Position numbers and translations under genes: made by a program. The notes under the pieces were generated by a model that worked only from the letters and a program-made list of their open reading frames with translations, searched no databases and had not been told where the DNA came from. A stretch of DNA of 64,000 nucleotides from Candidatus Methylacidiphilales bacterium (lineage in GTDB: Bacteria > Verrucomicrobiota > Verrucomicrobiia > Methylacidiphilales > JAAUTS01), in NCBI GenBank assembly GCA_028713655.1, contig JAQTNW010000004.1:48677-112676 (forward strand), in the 5' to 3' direction. How positions within the stretch are numbered: the stretch's first letter is position 1; every line of letters begins with the position of its first letter. Below, piece after piece: positions 32,761 to 41,645 of this stretch.

Positions 32761-35700
32761 TTATCCATCCAGGCATGTGCGGATTGTTTGCAGCAATTGG
32801 CTTGAGGGACAGGGTTTTTGCACAAAGTATTCGTTTTTGCGCAATTCCAAGGCCTGGCCGGCGATCTCGATGCTGTAGCCGCTGGTAAAGATGATTTTCA
32901 GATCCGGACGGTCTTCCCGCACCCTTCGGGCGAGTTCCTGGCCGCCCACTCCACCTGGCATTACCAGATCGGTCAGGACGAGCGCGACCCGGCGCAGGTG
33001 TTGAGGCCAGAGAGTCAGCGCTTCCGCGCCGGAGGGGGATTCTACAACGGAATAACCGTTCAGTTCCAGAAGCGCCCGCGTCAATGCGCGAACCGAGGCA
33101 TCGTCCTCAACGAGCAGGATGGTTTCTGTTCCCCGGTGTGGTTTGGGATTGGCTTCTTTGTCTTTGGTGGGCGCCCCTGGGGAAGTCGCCGCGCATGCAG
33201 GCAGAAAGATTCGAAAGCATGTTCCTTGCTCCGGCTTGCTCTCGACTTGAATCCAGCCCTTGTGCTGTTTGACGATGCCAAACACTGTTGCCAAACCGAG
33301 CCCGGTGCCCTTACCCGGCTCCTTTGTGGTGAAAAAGGGTTCGAAGATTTTTAGCAAAATATCGGGCGGAATCCCTGTGCCGGTGTCGGCCACACTCAGA
33401 CACACATAGTGTCCCGGTGAGGCCTCCGGGTGAAGGCGGGCGAGATCTGCATTCACCTTTTTTATGCTGGTTTCAATGCGCAAGCTTCCCCCCATCGACA
33501 TGGCGTCGCGGGCGTTGACTGCCAGATTCATCAATACCTGCTCGATCATTCCCGCATCGGCGTGGATCATCAGGGCTGTGGGGTTAAGTTGCAGATGTAT
33601 CTGAATATCGTCGCCGATGATTCGGTCCAGCATCTTGGAAAGGCTGGTGACAACTTCATTCAGGTCCAGATCCAGCGGCTGCATCACTTGTTTGCGGCTG
33701 AAAAGGAGCAACTGGCGCGTGAGATTGCTGCCGCGCTCGGCGGCAAGACGGATTTGCTGCAACTCATCGCGTGCTTTTTGCGGTATGCGCTCGTCCATTT
33801 CTGTGATCTGGGCCTGCAGCATCACGACGGCAAGGATGTTGTTGAAATCGTGCGCCACCCCGCCGGCGAGCTGGCCGATGGCGTCCATCTTTTGCGATTG
33901 CCGCAATTGTTGTTCCAAGGCCAGGCGTTCGGTCATGTCCCAGTTGATTCCCACCATCCGCAACGGGCGTCCATCCTTGGAGCGGATCGTCTGGGCAACG
34001 CCACGGACAAAGCGCGTGGATCCGTCCTTCAAGCGCACGTGGAATTCTGATGAGAATTCCCTCTCGCCGCGCAATGCCGTCTCGACATCGGATGTAACGC
34101 GGGCGAAGTCCTCCGGGGCCAGGCACTTGGACCATGCTTCGTAGGCGCCACTGAATTCATCCTTGCTGACTCCGTAGAGTTGATACATCGAATCATCCCA
34201 AAGCAACTGGTTTTTTTCCACATCCCAATCCCAGATGGCAAGGTTTGCCGTTCGGATGGCGAGTTGCAGGCGGTCTTCGCTTGTTCGCAGCCGGTTTTCA
34301 CTTTCCTCCAGTTGGGATTCACGCCGCTTGCGTGTCTCCACTTCGTTCAACAAATCATCAAAGGATTTCTTGAGTTGTTCCGCCATGTTGTTGAAGGCTT
34401 TCGCAAGCGTGTCCAACTCTTCCAGACGGCTGCCGGGTACCCGTTGGGCCAGATCCCCTTGTGTCAGGGCCTGGGTAGCCAGTGAAATGAGTCGAAGCCG
34501 GCCTGTTACAAGCGCGGCAATGACAGCGGCCATTGCCAAGGACAGCAGCAGAGCTATCGCGAAAATCATGGCAGAGCGGCTATTGCCCTCCCTTATGCCA
34601 GCCAGATAGAAGGATTCCGGCATCAAAGTCAGTACGACCCAATCCGCGTGTCCGCCCTGCCGGTCCTCATAGGCGGTGGCGCATGCCAACCAAGTCTCTC
34701 GCGACAGCGGTTTTTCAGTGATGTGATCAAACCGGAACTGGATGCCCGCCTTGAGCTGTTCGGAGCTGGCAGGCGTTTTGATAAAAGTGGCGGCGGCCTC
34801 GGCGGCTACAGCGTCGCCGTTTTCGGCGGAAGAGGCTATCGTATGTCCTGAGTTGTCGATGATTAAAGCGAGACCATGCTTCGAAAGCGGCAAGCCTTGG
34901 AGGAGGCTGCGGATACCGGTTGTATTCACAATATTGGACGGCTGGTGAGCCAGATACTCGTCCAATTGAAGATTGATGTTGTCCGATATTTCCTGATGAA
35001 GTCGCACGACAAGTTTGTTCGCATCCTCCTCCGCACTTCGTAATGTGACATAAGCGGTTGTGCCGACCATCAGGAGCATGAGTCCGATAAAGGGTGCAAG
35101 GATAACCATGCGGATTGGCCAGCCCTCGGTCATGGTGAGGGCTTCGGGACGTGTCTTGCCACCACCAGCTTCCCAGATCCATTCTCTGGAGCCTAAGCGC
35201 CGTTCGTTTACATGTCCTGGAATTTCAGCCCAAAACATCCCGATCTTCCGTGCCAGGGGCAATGCCGCGAGCATTGCAAACGGGGCCATGATCCAGGTGA
35301 TGCTTGTGGTAAAGAACAGGGCCGGTGTGATGTTTCCGTAAGATATCACCGATGTAAACTTGCCTGCGCAAATATAGCCCCAGAGTACCGGCTCCATGCT
35401 CATAAAAAGGAAAACAAAAACCAGATAGATCCACCAAGTCCGTGCCTGCCGGAAGTCCGGATTCTTGCCGAAGAGTTGATAGGCGATCCAAAAACAGGAG
35501 GGATTAATGAAGTAGCCCGCCAACCAGTCCAGAAGGAACCCGGGCGGGACGCCTTCAATCAAATCGGAAAGTCCATAAGCAAACGGCACCGTGAGGAGAG
35601 CTGGATAGCCAAACAAGACGATGCAGAGAAAAACCATGAGGTCCTTCAGAGACTCAAAGGTTTGCGCGCCGGGTACCAGGATAATGAAAGAGCCAAGGTA

Positions 35701-35934
35701 TCCGGACATGACGATCAAAATGAATGTGATGGGGATGCTCAGAACTGCCTTTGTGTCCCATGACTGCCGCTCCCGGCCCAATCCCCAGCGTCCGCCAGGC
35801 CTGAATGTGAATCCGCCAAAGGCAGCGATCGCGAGGGCGAATCCTATGAAATAGGCGAACCTGCCCCACACTTCCAGTATGGGTAACGGGAGGTCACGAA
35901 AAAGTATCTCAATCCAATTGATAAGGATATACAC
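32761..35934 (-). CDS. Orphan hybrid sensor histidine kinase with multi-pass N-terminus
   Basis: The 1057-residue protein starts with about seven membrane segments (residues 20-297), then an extracytoplasmic sensor region (300-450), a further helix (453-478) and HAMP (about 478-530). PAS (555-670), HisKA with phospho-His695 in [11 protein letters not shown], HATPase (about 795-912; [23 protein letters not shown]) and a C-terminal receiver with Asp989 in [11 protein letters not shown] follow. The AHDFNN form of the H-box is typical of CckA/NtrB-like kinases with attached receivers. No response regulator gene adjoins it. The receiver may be a phosphate sink or relay. Confidence 0.92.
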   Translation of the reverse strand: MYILINWIEILFRDLPLPILEVWGRFAYFIGFALAIAAFGGFTFRPGGRWGLGRERQSWDTKAVLSIPITFILIVMSGYLGSFIILVPGAQTFESLKDLMVFLCIVLFGYPALLTVPFAYGLSDLIEGVPPGFLLDWLAGYFINPSCFWIAYQLFGKNPDFRQARTWWIYLVFVFLFMSMEPVLWGYICAGKFTSVISYGNITPALFFTTSITWIMAPFAMLAALPLARKIGMFWAEIPGHVNERRLGSREWIWEAGGGKTRPEALTMTEGWPIRMVILAPFIGLMLLMVGTTAYVTLRSAEEDANKLVVRLHQEISDNINLQLDEYLAHQPSNIVNTTGIRSLLQGLPLSKHGLALIIDNSGHTIASSAENGDAVAAEAAATFIKTPASSEQLKAGIQFRFDHITEKPLSRETWLACATAYEDRQGGHADWVVLTLMPESFYLAGIREGNSRSAMIFAIALLLSLAMAAVIAALVTGRLRLISLATQALTQGDLAQRVPGSRLEELDTLAKAFNNMAEQLKKSFDDLLNEVETRKRRESQLEESENRLRTSEDRLQLAIRTANLAIWDWDVEKNQLLWDDSMYQLYGVSKDEFSGAYEAWSKCLAPEDFARVTSDVETALRGEREFSSEFHVRLKDGSTRFVRGVAQTIRSKDGRPLRMVGINWDMTERLALEQQLRQSQKMDAIGQLAGGVAHDFNNILAVVMLQAQITEMDERIPQKARDELQQIRLAAERGSNLTRQLLLFSRKQVMQPLDLDLNEVVTSLSKMLDRIIGDDIQIHLQLNPTALMIHADAGMIEQVLMNLAVNARDAMSMGGSLRIETSIKKVNADLARLHPEASPGHYVCLSVADTGTGIPPDILLKIFEPFFTTKEPGKGTGLGLATVFGIVKQHKGWIQVESKPEQGTCFRIFLPACAATSPGAPTKDKEANPKPHRGTETILLVEDDASVRALTRALLELNGYSVVESPSGAEALTLWPQHLRRVALVLTDLVMPGGVGGQELARRVREDRPDLKIIFTSGYSIEIAGQALELRKNEYFVQKPCPSSQLLQTIRTCLDG

Positions 35935-36242
35935 GCTTTTTCAAGGCCTCCTTAAATTTACCGCCGATTTTTTGATTGTAAAAAATCAGATGTTGGATGG
36001 ATGTCCGACCCTGAGACAGTCAGGGTTGTAAAAACTGAAATACAACCGCCCATCTGTGAAGCATGAGAGGAAGAATCAGGAAAAGCAACGATAAGAAAAT
36101 AGTCAATTGGAGCTATAAACCCGCGCCTTTGGCACTCATATATTAATCTGTGACTGAACCTTGTAATCTTGCGCCTTGACCGCTTATGCACTCCCGCTCG
36201 CGACGGATGTCGAAGTCCGTGGTTCGCCGACGAATGGGTACT
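35935..36242. other. Intergenic region with two small hairpins
   Basis: The 308 bases upstream of the histidine kinase hold no convincing gene. GATTTTTT (35966-35973) with AAAAAATC (35980-35987) forms an 8-bp AT-rich stem, 32 bases before the kinase start. ACCCTGA (36008-36014) with TCAGGGT (36020-36026) forms a 7-bp stem with loop GACAG. Either could be a regulatory site or leader structure; I cannot assign one. Confidence 0.4.
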
Positions 36243-36713
36243 TTAATCGGACAGTTGGCGCAGGACTTCGCGAATAACCGGCACCAGGTGCAGCAGGGAT
36301 TCGCGGATCGACTTCGGGTTTCCCGGAAGATTCAGAATAAGGGATCGGCCGCGTGTGCCTGCGGTGGCGCGGGAAATAATGACCGTCGGCACCTTCTGGG
36401 AGGTGACCGAACGCATGGCTTCGCCAAATCCGGGCAATTCCTTTTCGATCACCATTTTGGTGGCTTCCGGTGTGATATCCTTGGATGAGGGGCCGGTTCC
36501 TCCCGCGGTCAGAATCAAACCGCAGTGGCCGTAATCGGCGAGGTAGCAGAGGAGGTTTTCAATCTCCACCTGATTGTTGGGCATGGTGTGGATTTCGAAA
36601 TCAACCGGTTCCGGCCAGACTTCCTTGATCACGGCCTTGATTTCAGGGGTGCAGGGGTCTTCCTTGATGCCGCATAGGCTCCAATCCGGGTAGATGACAC
36701 AACCGATTTTCAT
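36243..36713 (-). CDS. MogA/MoaB-family molybdopterin-binding protein
   Basis: The 156-residue protein has the MPT-binding motifs LILTAGGTGPSSKDITPEAT near residue 68 and LILNLPGNPKSIRESLLHLVP near 126, which define the MogA/MoaB family (molybdopterin adenylylation in molybdenum-cofactor synthesis). It is shorter than E. coli MogA (195 residues) and near MoaB length. No other molybdenum-cofactor genes are in the window, so the exact role is open. Confidence 0.88.
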   Translation of the reverse strand: MKIGCVIYPDWSLCGIKEDPCTPEIKAVIKEVWPEPVDFEIHTMPNNQVEIENLLCYLADYGHCGLILTAGGTGPSSKDITPEATKMVIEKELPGFGEAMRSVTSQKVPTVIISRATAGTRGRSLILNLPGNPKSIRESLLHLVPVIREVLRQLSD

Positions 36714-37118
36714 TTTATTTGAGATGCCGTTTGAATTTCAAGAGTCACGATTCGTTTGTCTTCCATGCCAGAAGCACAGGTTAATATCCGCAGGGTGGGC
36801 GGGATTGTCAAGATTGGCTGCGGAGGTAATCCAACCGTATTTTATCCGCAGATGAACGCAGTTTTTTAATATTTCTGAATTCAAACTTCTGCCCGCTCAT
36901 TCGCGGCTATCTTGTGGTTAAAGCCTTGCTTTAACTCAGCGCCTCCGCGCCCCTGTTCGCGCACGGGACGAATCCGTCCTTTGGCGGACGCGAGAGGATC
37001 CTTCCTGCCTTCAATCCGCGGAAAACAGTGAAAAGCAAAAAAAGCAATAGCGCCAAGTTATTCCCAATGGGCTGATGGGGCAGCTTGACGCCCTCCCAGA
37101 AGGCTTTAAATTGGAAGA
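36714..37118. other. Intergenic region with no recognisable gene
   Basis: The 405 bases hold no convincing ORF. The text near 36846 (ATCCGCAGATGAACGCAG) and near 36938 (CTCAGCGCCTCCGCGCCC) belongs to the degenerate purine-rich 'phrases' also seen at 45108, 47697 and 57671. Promoters for the flanking divergent genes (36713 leftward, 37119 rightward) should lie here, but I see no clear boxes. Confidence 0.5.
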
Positions 37119-37385
37119 ATGACTGGTTTTGATTCAACGACAGCCGTGCCGACGCAAGGGCATGAAATTCAACTTATGAACGGCGGGGGAAGGGTTGTGG
37201 CCATTACCTGGGTGAGGGAAGTCATCTCGTATTGCATGAACGGGTGCTACAAAGTGCGCGACAAGAACGGTGTGGTCCGGCTGATCACGCGGTCTGGCAG
37301 CGTCAATGACCGGGCGCTTTGGCGTTCCATTTTGCCTGAAGAAAATCTGATGCAGAGCCGATCCCTATCCACGGATCAGGTTTGA
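37119..37385 (+). CDS. Small hypothetical protein
   Basis: The 88-residue ORF (…IQLMNGGGRVVAITWVREVISYCMNGCYKVRDKNGVVRLITRSGS…) has a plausible mixed composition, a GGAAG before the ATG, and two Cys near the middle. I recognise no family. It converges on the OsmC gene with 15 bases between stops. Confidence 0.45.
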   Translation: MTGFDSTTAVPTQGHEIQLMNGGGRVVAITWVREVISYCMNGCYKVRDKNGVVRLITRSGSVNDRALWRSILPEENLMQSRSLSTDQV

Positions 37386-37400
37386 ACGGGCTCGGCGCCT

Positions 37401-37874
37401 CTATTTGGCAATAATCTCCGGCTCGCAGCGCACCGGGAAATTTACCGAGTTTGCCACAAAACAAAGATGGTGCGCTTTCTCGTGGAGCGATTTTGCCAGG
37501 TCCGCCTTCGCGGCATCGGTAATGGTGACCCGGGGATGGAGCACGATTTCAGTAAAACGCCCTCCGCTTTCCTTGCTTTCGGTGAGGGTTCCCGTGGCCG
37601 TGTCTTCATAGCCTGTGACAATAATGCCCGCGACGGCGCAAAGGTGCAGATACCAAAGCATGTGGCAGGAAGACAGCGAGGAAACCAGTAAATCCTCGGG
37701 ATTGTAACGCGTGGAATCACCGCGAAAAGCCGGGTCGGACGAGCCGGGGATGACGGGTTTGCCTTCCGCGCTGATTTCAAGGTTACGGGTATAGGCGGTG
37801 TAGCCCGAGGTGCCGGTGCCGAGGTTGCCCGTCCAAGTGGTCTTGACGGCGTAGGAATGGATTTTTTCAGTCAT
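37401..37874 (-). CDS. OsmC-family peroxiredoxin-like protein
   Basis: The 157-residue protein has the OsmC order: WTGNLGTGTSGYTAYTRN near residue 15, an RYNPEDLLVSSLSSCHMLWYL segment near 56-76 with the first redox Cys, and CFVANSVNFPV near the end with the second. Such proteins reduce organic hydroperoxides with two catalytic cysteines. It stands alone. Confidence 0.92.
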   Translation of the reverse strand: MTEKIHSYAVKTTWTGNLGTGTSGYTAYTRNLEISAEGKPVIPGSSDPAFRGDSTRYNPEDLLVSSLSSCHMLWYLHLCAVAGIIVTGYEDTATGTLTESKESGGRFTEIVLHPRVTITDAAKADLAKSLHEKAHHLCFVANSVNFPVRCEPEIIAK

Positions 37875-38020
37875 AGGGATTTAGCCTGTCGGCGGATTGG
37901 GTTGATTGCAAGTGATGCCGATTGAGTTGATAACAGGTTCAGGGTTGGGTTTCAAGGCGACAATGCCGGATCCTGATATTCCAACTTGATTTCCTTACTT
38001 TTATTCCTTACCCTTGCTTG

Positions 38021-38278
38021 ATGAAAGCGCAGGTGACATCGAAAGGCCAAATTACCATTCCGAAGCCACTCCGGGAGCAGTTCGATATTGAATCTGGAAC
38101 CGAGTTGGATTTTGTTGCCACCAGCGACGGTATCCGGTTGCGCAAGGTGGTGGATCGCAGCAAGGCGGCCAAGCAACTGGGTTGCCTGAAAAAGGAACTG
38201 GCCGGGCGCAGTGTGGCCGAGTGGATGAACGAATTGCGCGGCCCGGTTGAATTGCCCGCTAAAGTGAAACGGCCATGA
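38021..38278 (+). CDS. vapB: AbrB/MazE-type antitoxin (VapB)
   Basis: The 85-residue protein opens with the AbrB/SpoVT swapped-hairpin fold (KAQVTSKGQITIPKPLREQF, then GTELDFVATSDGIRLRKV). Its C-terminal half is the likely toxin-binding part. An in-frame TTG at 38018 precedes the ATG at 38021; the ATG is preferred. It overlaps the PIN toxin by 4 bases (ATGA). VapB proteins neutralise the RNase and with it repress their own promoter. Confidence 0.88.
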   Translation: MKAQVTSKGQITIPKPLREQFDIESGTELDFVATSDGIRLRKVVDRSKAAKQLGCLKKELAGRSVAEWMNELRGPVELPAKVKRP

Positions 38279-38679
38279 ACGCGGTTGCCGTGGACACGTC
38301 CATCCTGCTGGCCATTTTTAAAGGAGAACCGAAAGGCGGACAATGGCTGGAACGGTTGCACAAATCAGCCGAGACATCCACATTGCTTGTCTCGTCGGTC
38401 GTACTTGCGGAACTGCGTTCATTTTTCCCGCATGAGGCCGCCTGCAGCAATGCGCTGCGCGCATTGGAAATCCGGCATAGCGCATTGAGTGAGGATGCGG
38501 CGCTTCTCGCCGGAAAAATCTTTCGCCAGTACCGGTCCGAAGGCGGCCCGAGACGGACGATCTTGCCGGACTTTCTCGTGGCCGCCCATGCCGCGACCCA
38601 GGCGGGCGCATTGGCCACGGATGATCGCGGCTATCTGCGCAGTTATTTCCCGGCTCTGAAAATCCTCACGCTCAATTGA
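38275..38679 (+). CDS. vapC: PIN-domain toxin (VapC)
   Basis: The 134-residue PIN RNase has Asp7 (AVDTSILLAIFKGE), Glu46 (VVLAELRS), Asp99 (LPDFLVAAHA) and Asp116/117 (ATDDRGY), the four acidic positions that bind Mg. It is translationally coupled to the upstream AbrB-type antitoxin. The usual VapC targets are tRNAs or rRNA; none can be inferred here. Confidence 0.92.
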   Translation: MNAVAVDTSILLAIFKGEPKGGQWLERLHKSAETSTLLVSSVVLAELRSFFPHEAACSNALRALEIRHSALSEDAALLAGKIFRQYRSEGGPRRTILPDFLVAAHAATQAGALATDDRGYLRSYFPALKILTLN

Positions 38680-38720
38680 CCGCTGGCCGGAAGTGGTGGC
38701 TGAATTTCTTTGAAAAACCT

Positions 38721-38780
38721 CCAGCGAAGTGCTTCACTGGCCCCAACAAAGCAGCAACATGCCGATGCCTTTATGTTGCT
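38721..38780. other. Two hairpins downstream of VapC
   Basis: A 20-base imperfect palindrome is at 38721-38740 (CCAGCGAAG paired with CTTCACTGG). A second stem, AGCAACAT/ATGTTGCT, is at 38753-38760 and 38773-38780. They fill the gap between vapC and the next small gene and may insulate the two. No T-run directly follows either one. Confidence 0.35.
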
Positions 38781-38811
38781 CAATAAAACTGTTTGATTAA
38801 AATAAAAACAT

Positions 38812-39093
38812 ATGAACCTTAACATTATTCGATTCTTGACAGCGTTTTTTATATTTGTCGTTTTATTTATTCCGACATTCTGTGTTCTCTACCTATTTGG
38901 TTGTGCTATCGCTGGAGGTATTGCCGGCATGCATCATCCTGCAAACTCGTATCAGGCTGGTGCTGACGCGGCAAAATACTTCGTTAAAACATTCGGATTA
39001 GTTCTTTTTATTATCAGCCTTCTATTTTCTATTCTGGTTGCTTACTTTGCTTCATTCTCCAACATTTTGCCTTGGTGCAGAAAAGAAAAATAA
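38812..39093 (+). CDS. Small AT-rich two-helix membrane protein
   Basis: The 93-residue protein has a hydrophobic helix at residues 7-37 and another at 62-86, with a short polar link containing HHPANSYQAGADAAKYFVK. I recognise no family. Its DNA is clearly AT-richer than flanking genes, which hints at recent acquisition next to the VapBC module. Confidence 0.5.
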   Translation: MNLNIIRFLTAFFIFVVLFIPTFCVLYLFGCAIAGGIAGMHHPANSYQAGADAAKYFVKTFGLVLFIISLLFSILVAYFASFSNILPWCRKEK

Positions 39094-39231
39094 TATCGAA
39101 CCATGTCGTCCACAGCCCTTCACACGCTGGCACTTTGGTCGCCGCGACGACCTCGGGTGCCAGGTGCTCTTGGTTGCAGACTGGTGACGTTCAATCTCCG
39201 AAATCTCCAAGTAAGCTGGGGCGGTTTTTCG

Positions 39232-39375
39232 TGGCTTGGGTGTTCCGCCCAAGGTTCCTGGATGGATTGCCGCGTCGCTCCGCTCCTCGTCCGCCACGGC
39301 GGAACGCGGGTGCATTGCGCTGCATGCCAGAAGATTTTATTCCAGCAGCAAGCCTTGGGCGGGACGCCCAAGCCA
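39232..39375. repeat. 144-bp inverted-repeat element
   Basis: A 23-base arm (39232-39254, containing GGGTGTTCCGCCC) is inverted at 39353-39375 (containing GGGCGGGACGCCC), with 21 of 23 positions complementary. Each arm is itself a small palindrome. The whole unit sits in the 302-base gap before the ArsR-methyltransferase gene. It looks like a fold-back or MITE-like element; no ORF lies inside. Confidence 0.65.
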
Positions 39376-39395
39376 CTGGAGAAAGGTGATATGCC

Positions 39396-40331
39396 TCACC
39401 CTTTCGTCGCCGTGGCGAGGATGGTTTGAAATCCCGGCGGCTCTTTTTCCCGTGCGACGATGGATACCTGCACTTCGCGAAATCCTGATTTTTGAAGCAT
39501 CTGGAGGAGCGCCGCCTCGGAAAAACCCAGCCAAAGATCCGCATAGAGTTCGCGGGCTTTTTCGAAATTGTGTTCGTTGAGATCCAGGATGCAGATTCTT
39601 CCGCCTTTTTTCAGGATGTGATGGCTGGCATCCAAAGCCCGTTGGGGCTGGACGGCGTGATGCAGCGCCTGGCTCAAAATGACGAGATCCACAGATGCCG
39701 GCTTGATCGGCGGATCTTCCAGATCGCCCAGGCGGTATTCCAGCCGGGTGAGGCCGTTTTTGCGGGCCAGTTCGGATCCCACCTCGACCATGCGCGTCGA
39801 GTTATCGACCGCGATCACTTTTTTGGCGCGCAGGGCCAGCATTTGCGAGAGCAACCCTTCTCCGGCGCCGAGGTCGGCAACCACGAGAGGCTGAATCAGT
39901 TGGATGAGGAGTTGGCCGATGGCTTCCCATGAGCGCCCGGGGCAGTAGTTGCGGCCCAATCGTCCGGCGATGGTGTTGAAGTATTGCCGGCTGATTTCCT
40001 GACGCTTCTTTAGAACCAATTCCAGGGTCTTGCGATCCTGGGCTGAGGCGGGGATTTCCCGGGCCGCTTTCAGCGCGATGTCCATCACCCGGCGGGCGTC
40101 GGGATTCATGTCGGCTGTCCACAGGTAAAATATTTTCTGGCCATCGCGGCGCGACTGCAGGAGTCCGGCGCTTTTGAGTTGGGACAGGTGGGACGAGATG
40201 CGGGACTGGCCGGTGTTGAGGACCTCCTGGCATTCGGCCACGGAAAGCTCCTGTTTTTCGAGGATGGCGAGCAGGCGGAGCCGGGTTTGGTCCGAAAGCA
40301 GGGACAGAAGTTTAAGGTGGGAAACGCTCAT
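39396..40331 (-). CDS. ArsR-type regulator fused to a SAM-dependent methyltransferase domain
   Basis: In this 311-residue protein, residues 1-80 are an ArsR winged helix (LLSDQTRLRLLAIL, then GQSRISSHLSQLKSAGLL and RRDGQKIFYLW). Residues about 115-305 are a class I methyltransferase with the SAM motif VVADLGAGEGLLSQML near 150, VIAVDNSTRMVEVG and VDLVILSQALHHAV. It is transcribed away from metK-ahcY. A methyltransferase fold on a repressor here suggests that it senses SAM or SAH to control the cycle. This parallels the ArsR-type SahR regulators of proteobacteria and is inferred from context. Confidence 0.87.
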   Translation of the reverse strand: MSVSHLKLLSLLSDQTRLRLLAILEKQELSVAECQEVLNTGQSRISSHLSQLKSAGLLQSRRDGQKIFYLWTADMNPDARRVMDIALKAAREIPASAQDRKTLELVLKKRQEISRQYFNTIAGRLGRNYCPGRSWEAIGQLLIQLIQPLVVADLGAGEGLLSQMLALRAKKVIAVDNSTRMVEVGSELARKNGLTRLEYRLGDLEDPPIKPASVDLVILSQALHHAVQPQRALDASHHILKKGGRICILDLNEHNFEKARELYADLWLGFSEAALLQMLQKSGFREVQVSIVAREKEPPGFQTILATATKG

Positions 40332-40376
40332 GACGGGTGATGTTGGGTGTGAAGAGGGGCCTTAGGCTCTGAAAAG

Positions 40377-40408
40377 AAATATCAATCTATCATGATACGT
40401 CAATATTT
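40377..40408. promoter_or_regulatory. 32-bp composite palindrome, likely ArsR operator
   Basis: The perfect core TATCATGATA (40388-40397) is flanked at equal distance by AAATAT (40377-40382) and ATATTT (40403-40408), all centred on 40392.5. In total 22 of the 32 bases are symmetric, plus one matching pair between. It lies in the 114-base gap between the divergent regulator (start 40331) and metK (start 40446), where a dual operator is expected. Confidence 0.6.
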
Positions 40409-40445
40409 TACTTGAACCCTGCGCCGGATCGTTTATTTTTGCGCG

Positions 40446-41624
40446 ATGCCCAAACGTTATATTTTCTCATCCGAGTCTGTCGGGGAAGGCCATCCCGACA
40501 AGGTCTGTGACACCATTTCCGATGCGGTACTGGACGCTTGCCTGGCCCAGGACCGGCATAGCCGCGTGGCCTGCGAGACGTATGCCAAGAGCAACATTGT
40601 CATCGTGGGCGGTGAAATCACCACGAAGGCCAAGCTGGATTACAATGCCATCGTCCGCAATGCGATCCGCGAGATCGGTTATGTGAACGACGACGATGTG
40701 TTTCACGCCGACAAGGTTTTCATCAACAACATCATCACGTGCCAGAGCCCGGACATCGCCCAGGGTGTGGATGCGCGCGGGGCCAAGGGCAAAAAGACCG
40801 CCGAGCAGGGCGCGGGCGATCAGGGGCTGATGTTTGGTTATGCCTGCAACGAGACGCCAGAACTGATGCCGGCGCCGATCATGTTTGCCCACCGCTTGGG
40901 CAGCGAGTTGACCCGGCTTCGCAAGGCGGGCAAAGCCAAATGGCTGCGCCCCGACGCCAAGAGCCAGGTTTCGGTGGAATATACCGATGGAAAACCCACA
41001 CGCATCACGGCGGTGGTGGTTTCCACCCAGCACGCCGCGGATGTGGAGCATGACGAGATTGAAAAATTTGTCATCGAGCATGTGATCAACAAGGTCTTGC
41101 CGAAATCGATGCTGACCCGCGAAACCGAATTGCTCATCAACCCCACCGGGCGTTTTGTGGTCGGCGGCCCTCAAGGCGATACTGGATTGACAGGGCGCAA
41201 GATCATCGTGGACAGCTACGGCGGCATGGGCCGGCATGGCGGCGGCGCCTTTTCGGGCAAGGATCCGAGCAAGGTGGACCGTTCTGCGGCGTATATGGGC
41301 CGTTATGTGGCGAAGAATGTCGTGGCTTCGGGTCTGGCGGACCGTTGCGAAGTGCAATTTGCCTACGCCATCGGCCATCCCGACCCAGTCAGCGTGCATA
41401 TCGACACGTTTGGCACGGCAAAGGTCGATGAGGAAAAAATCATCGCTGCGGTTTTGAAGACGTTCAATTTCAAGCCGGCTGCGATCGTGAAGCAGCTCAA
41501 CCTGCTCCGTCCGATTTACAGCAAGACGACCAACTACGGCCATTTTGGAAAGATCAAAGATCTGAACAGCATTACCTGGGAAAAGACGGATAAAGCGAAA
41601 ACACTAGCGAAGCTAGCCAAATAA
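40446..41624 (+). CDS. metK: S-adenosylmethionine synthetase
   Basis: The 392-residue enzyme makes SAM from methionine and ATP. Motifs: [24 protein letters not shown] near residue 6, [21 protein letters not shown] near 120, and the P-loop-like [20 protein letters not shown] near 263. It is followed after 21 bases by ahcY and preceded by the likely ArsR operator. A weak -35 (TTGAAC, 40412) and -10 (TATTTT, 40434) would give a leaderless message. There is no room for a SAM riboswitch. Confidence 0.97.
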   Translation: MPKRYIFSSESVGEGHPDKVCDTISDAVLDACLAQDRHSRVACETYAKSNIVIVGGEITTKAKLDYNAIVRNAIREIGYVNDDDVFHADKVFINNIITCQSPDIAQGVDARGAKGKKTAEQGAGDQGLMFGYACNETPELMPAPIMFAHRLGSELTRLRKAGKAKWLRPDAKSQVSVEYTDGKPTRITAVVVSTQHAADVEHDEIEKFVIEHVINKVLPKSMLTRETELLINPTGRFVVGGPQGDTGLTGRKIIVDSYGGMGRHGGGAFSGKDPSKVDRSAAYMGRYVAKNVVASGLADRCEVQFAYAIGHPDPVSVHIDTFGTAKVDEEKIIAAVLKTFNFKPAAIVKQLNLLRPIYSKTTNYGHFGKIKDLNSITWEKTDKAKTLAKLAK

Positions 41625-41645
41625 GTTTCAAGACTTAAAACTATT

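Noticed and set aside
36063..36146. 27-codon ORF upstream of the histidine kinase
   Set aside because: Too short, with no clear family or coding evidence.
40332..40445. Possible SAM or SAH riboswitch before metK
   Set aside because: The 114-base gap holds a protein-type palindrome and probably gives a leaderless message; no riboswitch core was recognised.
40467..41543. 358-codon frame on the minus strand
   Set aside because: It is antisense to metK, a strong ORF shadow in GC-rich coding DNA.
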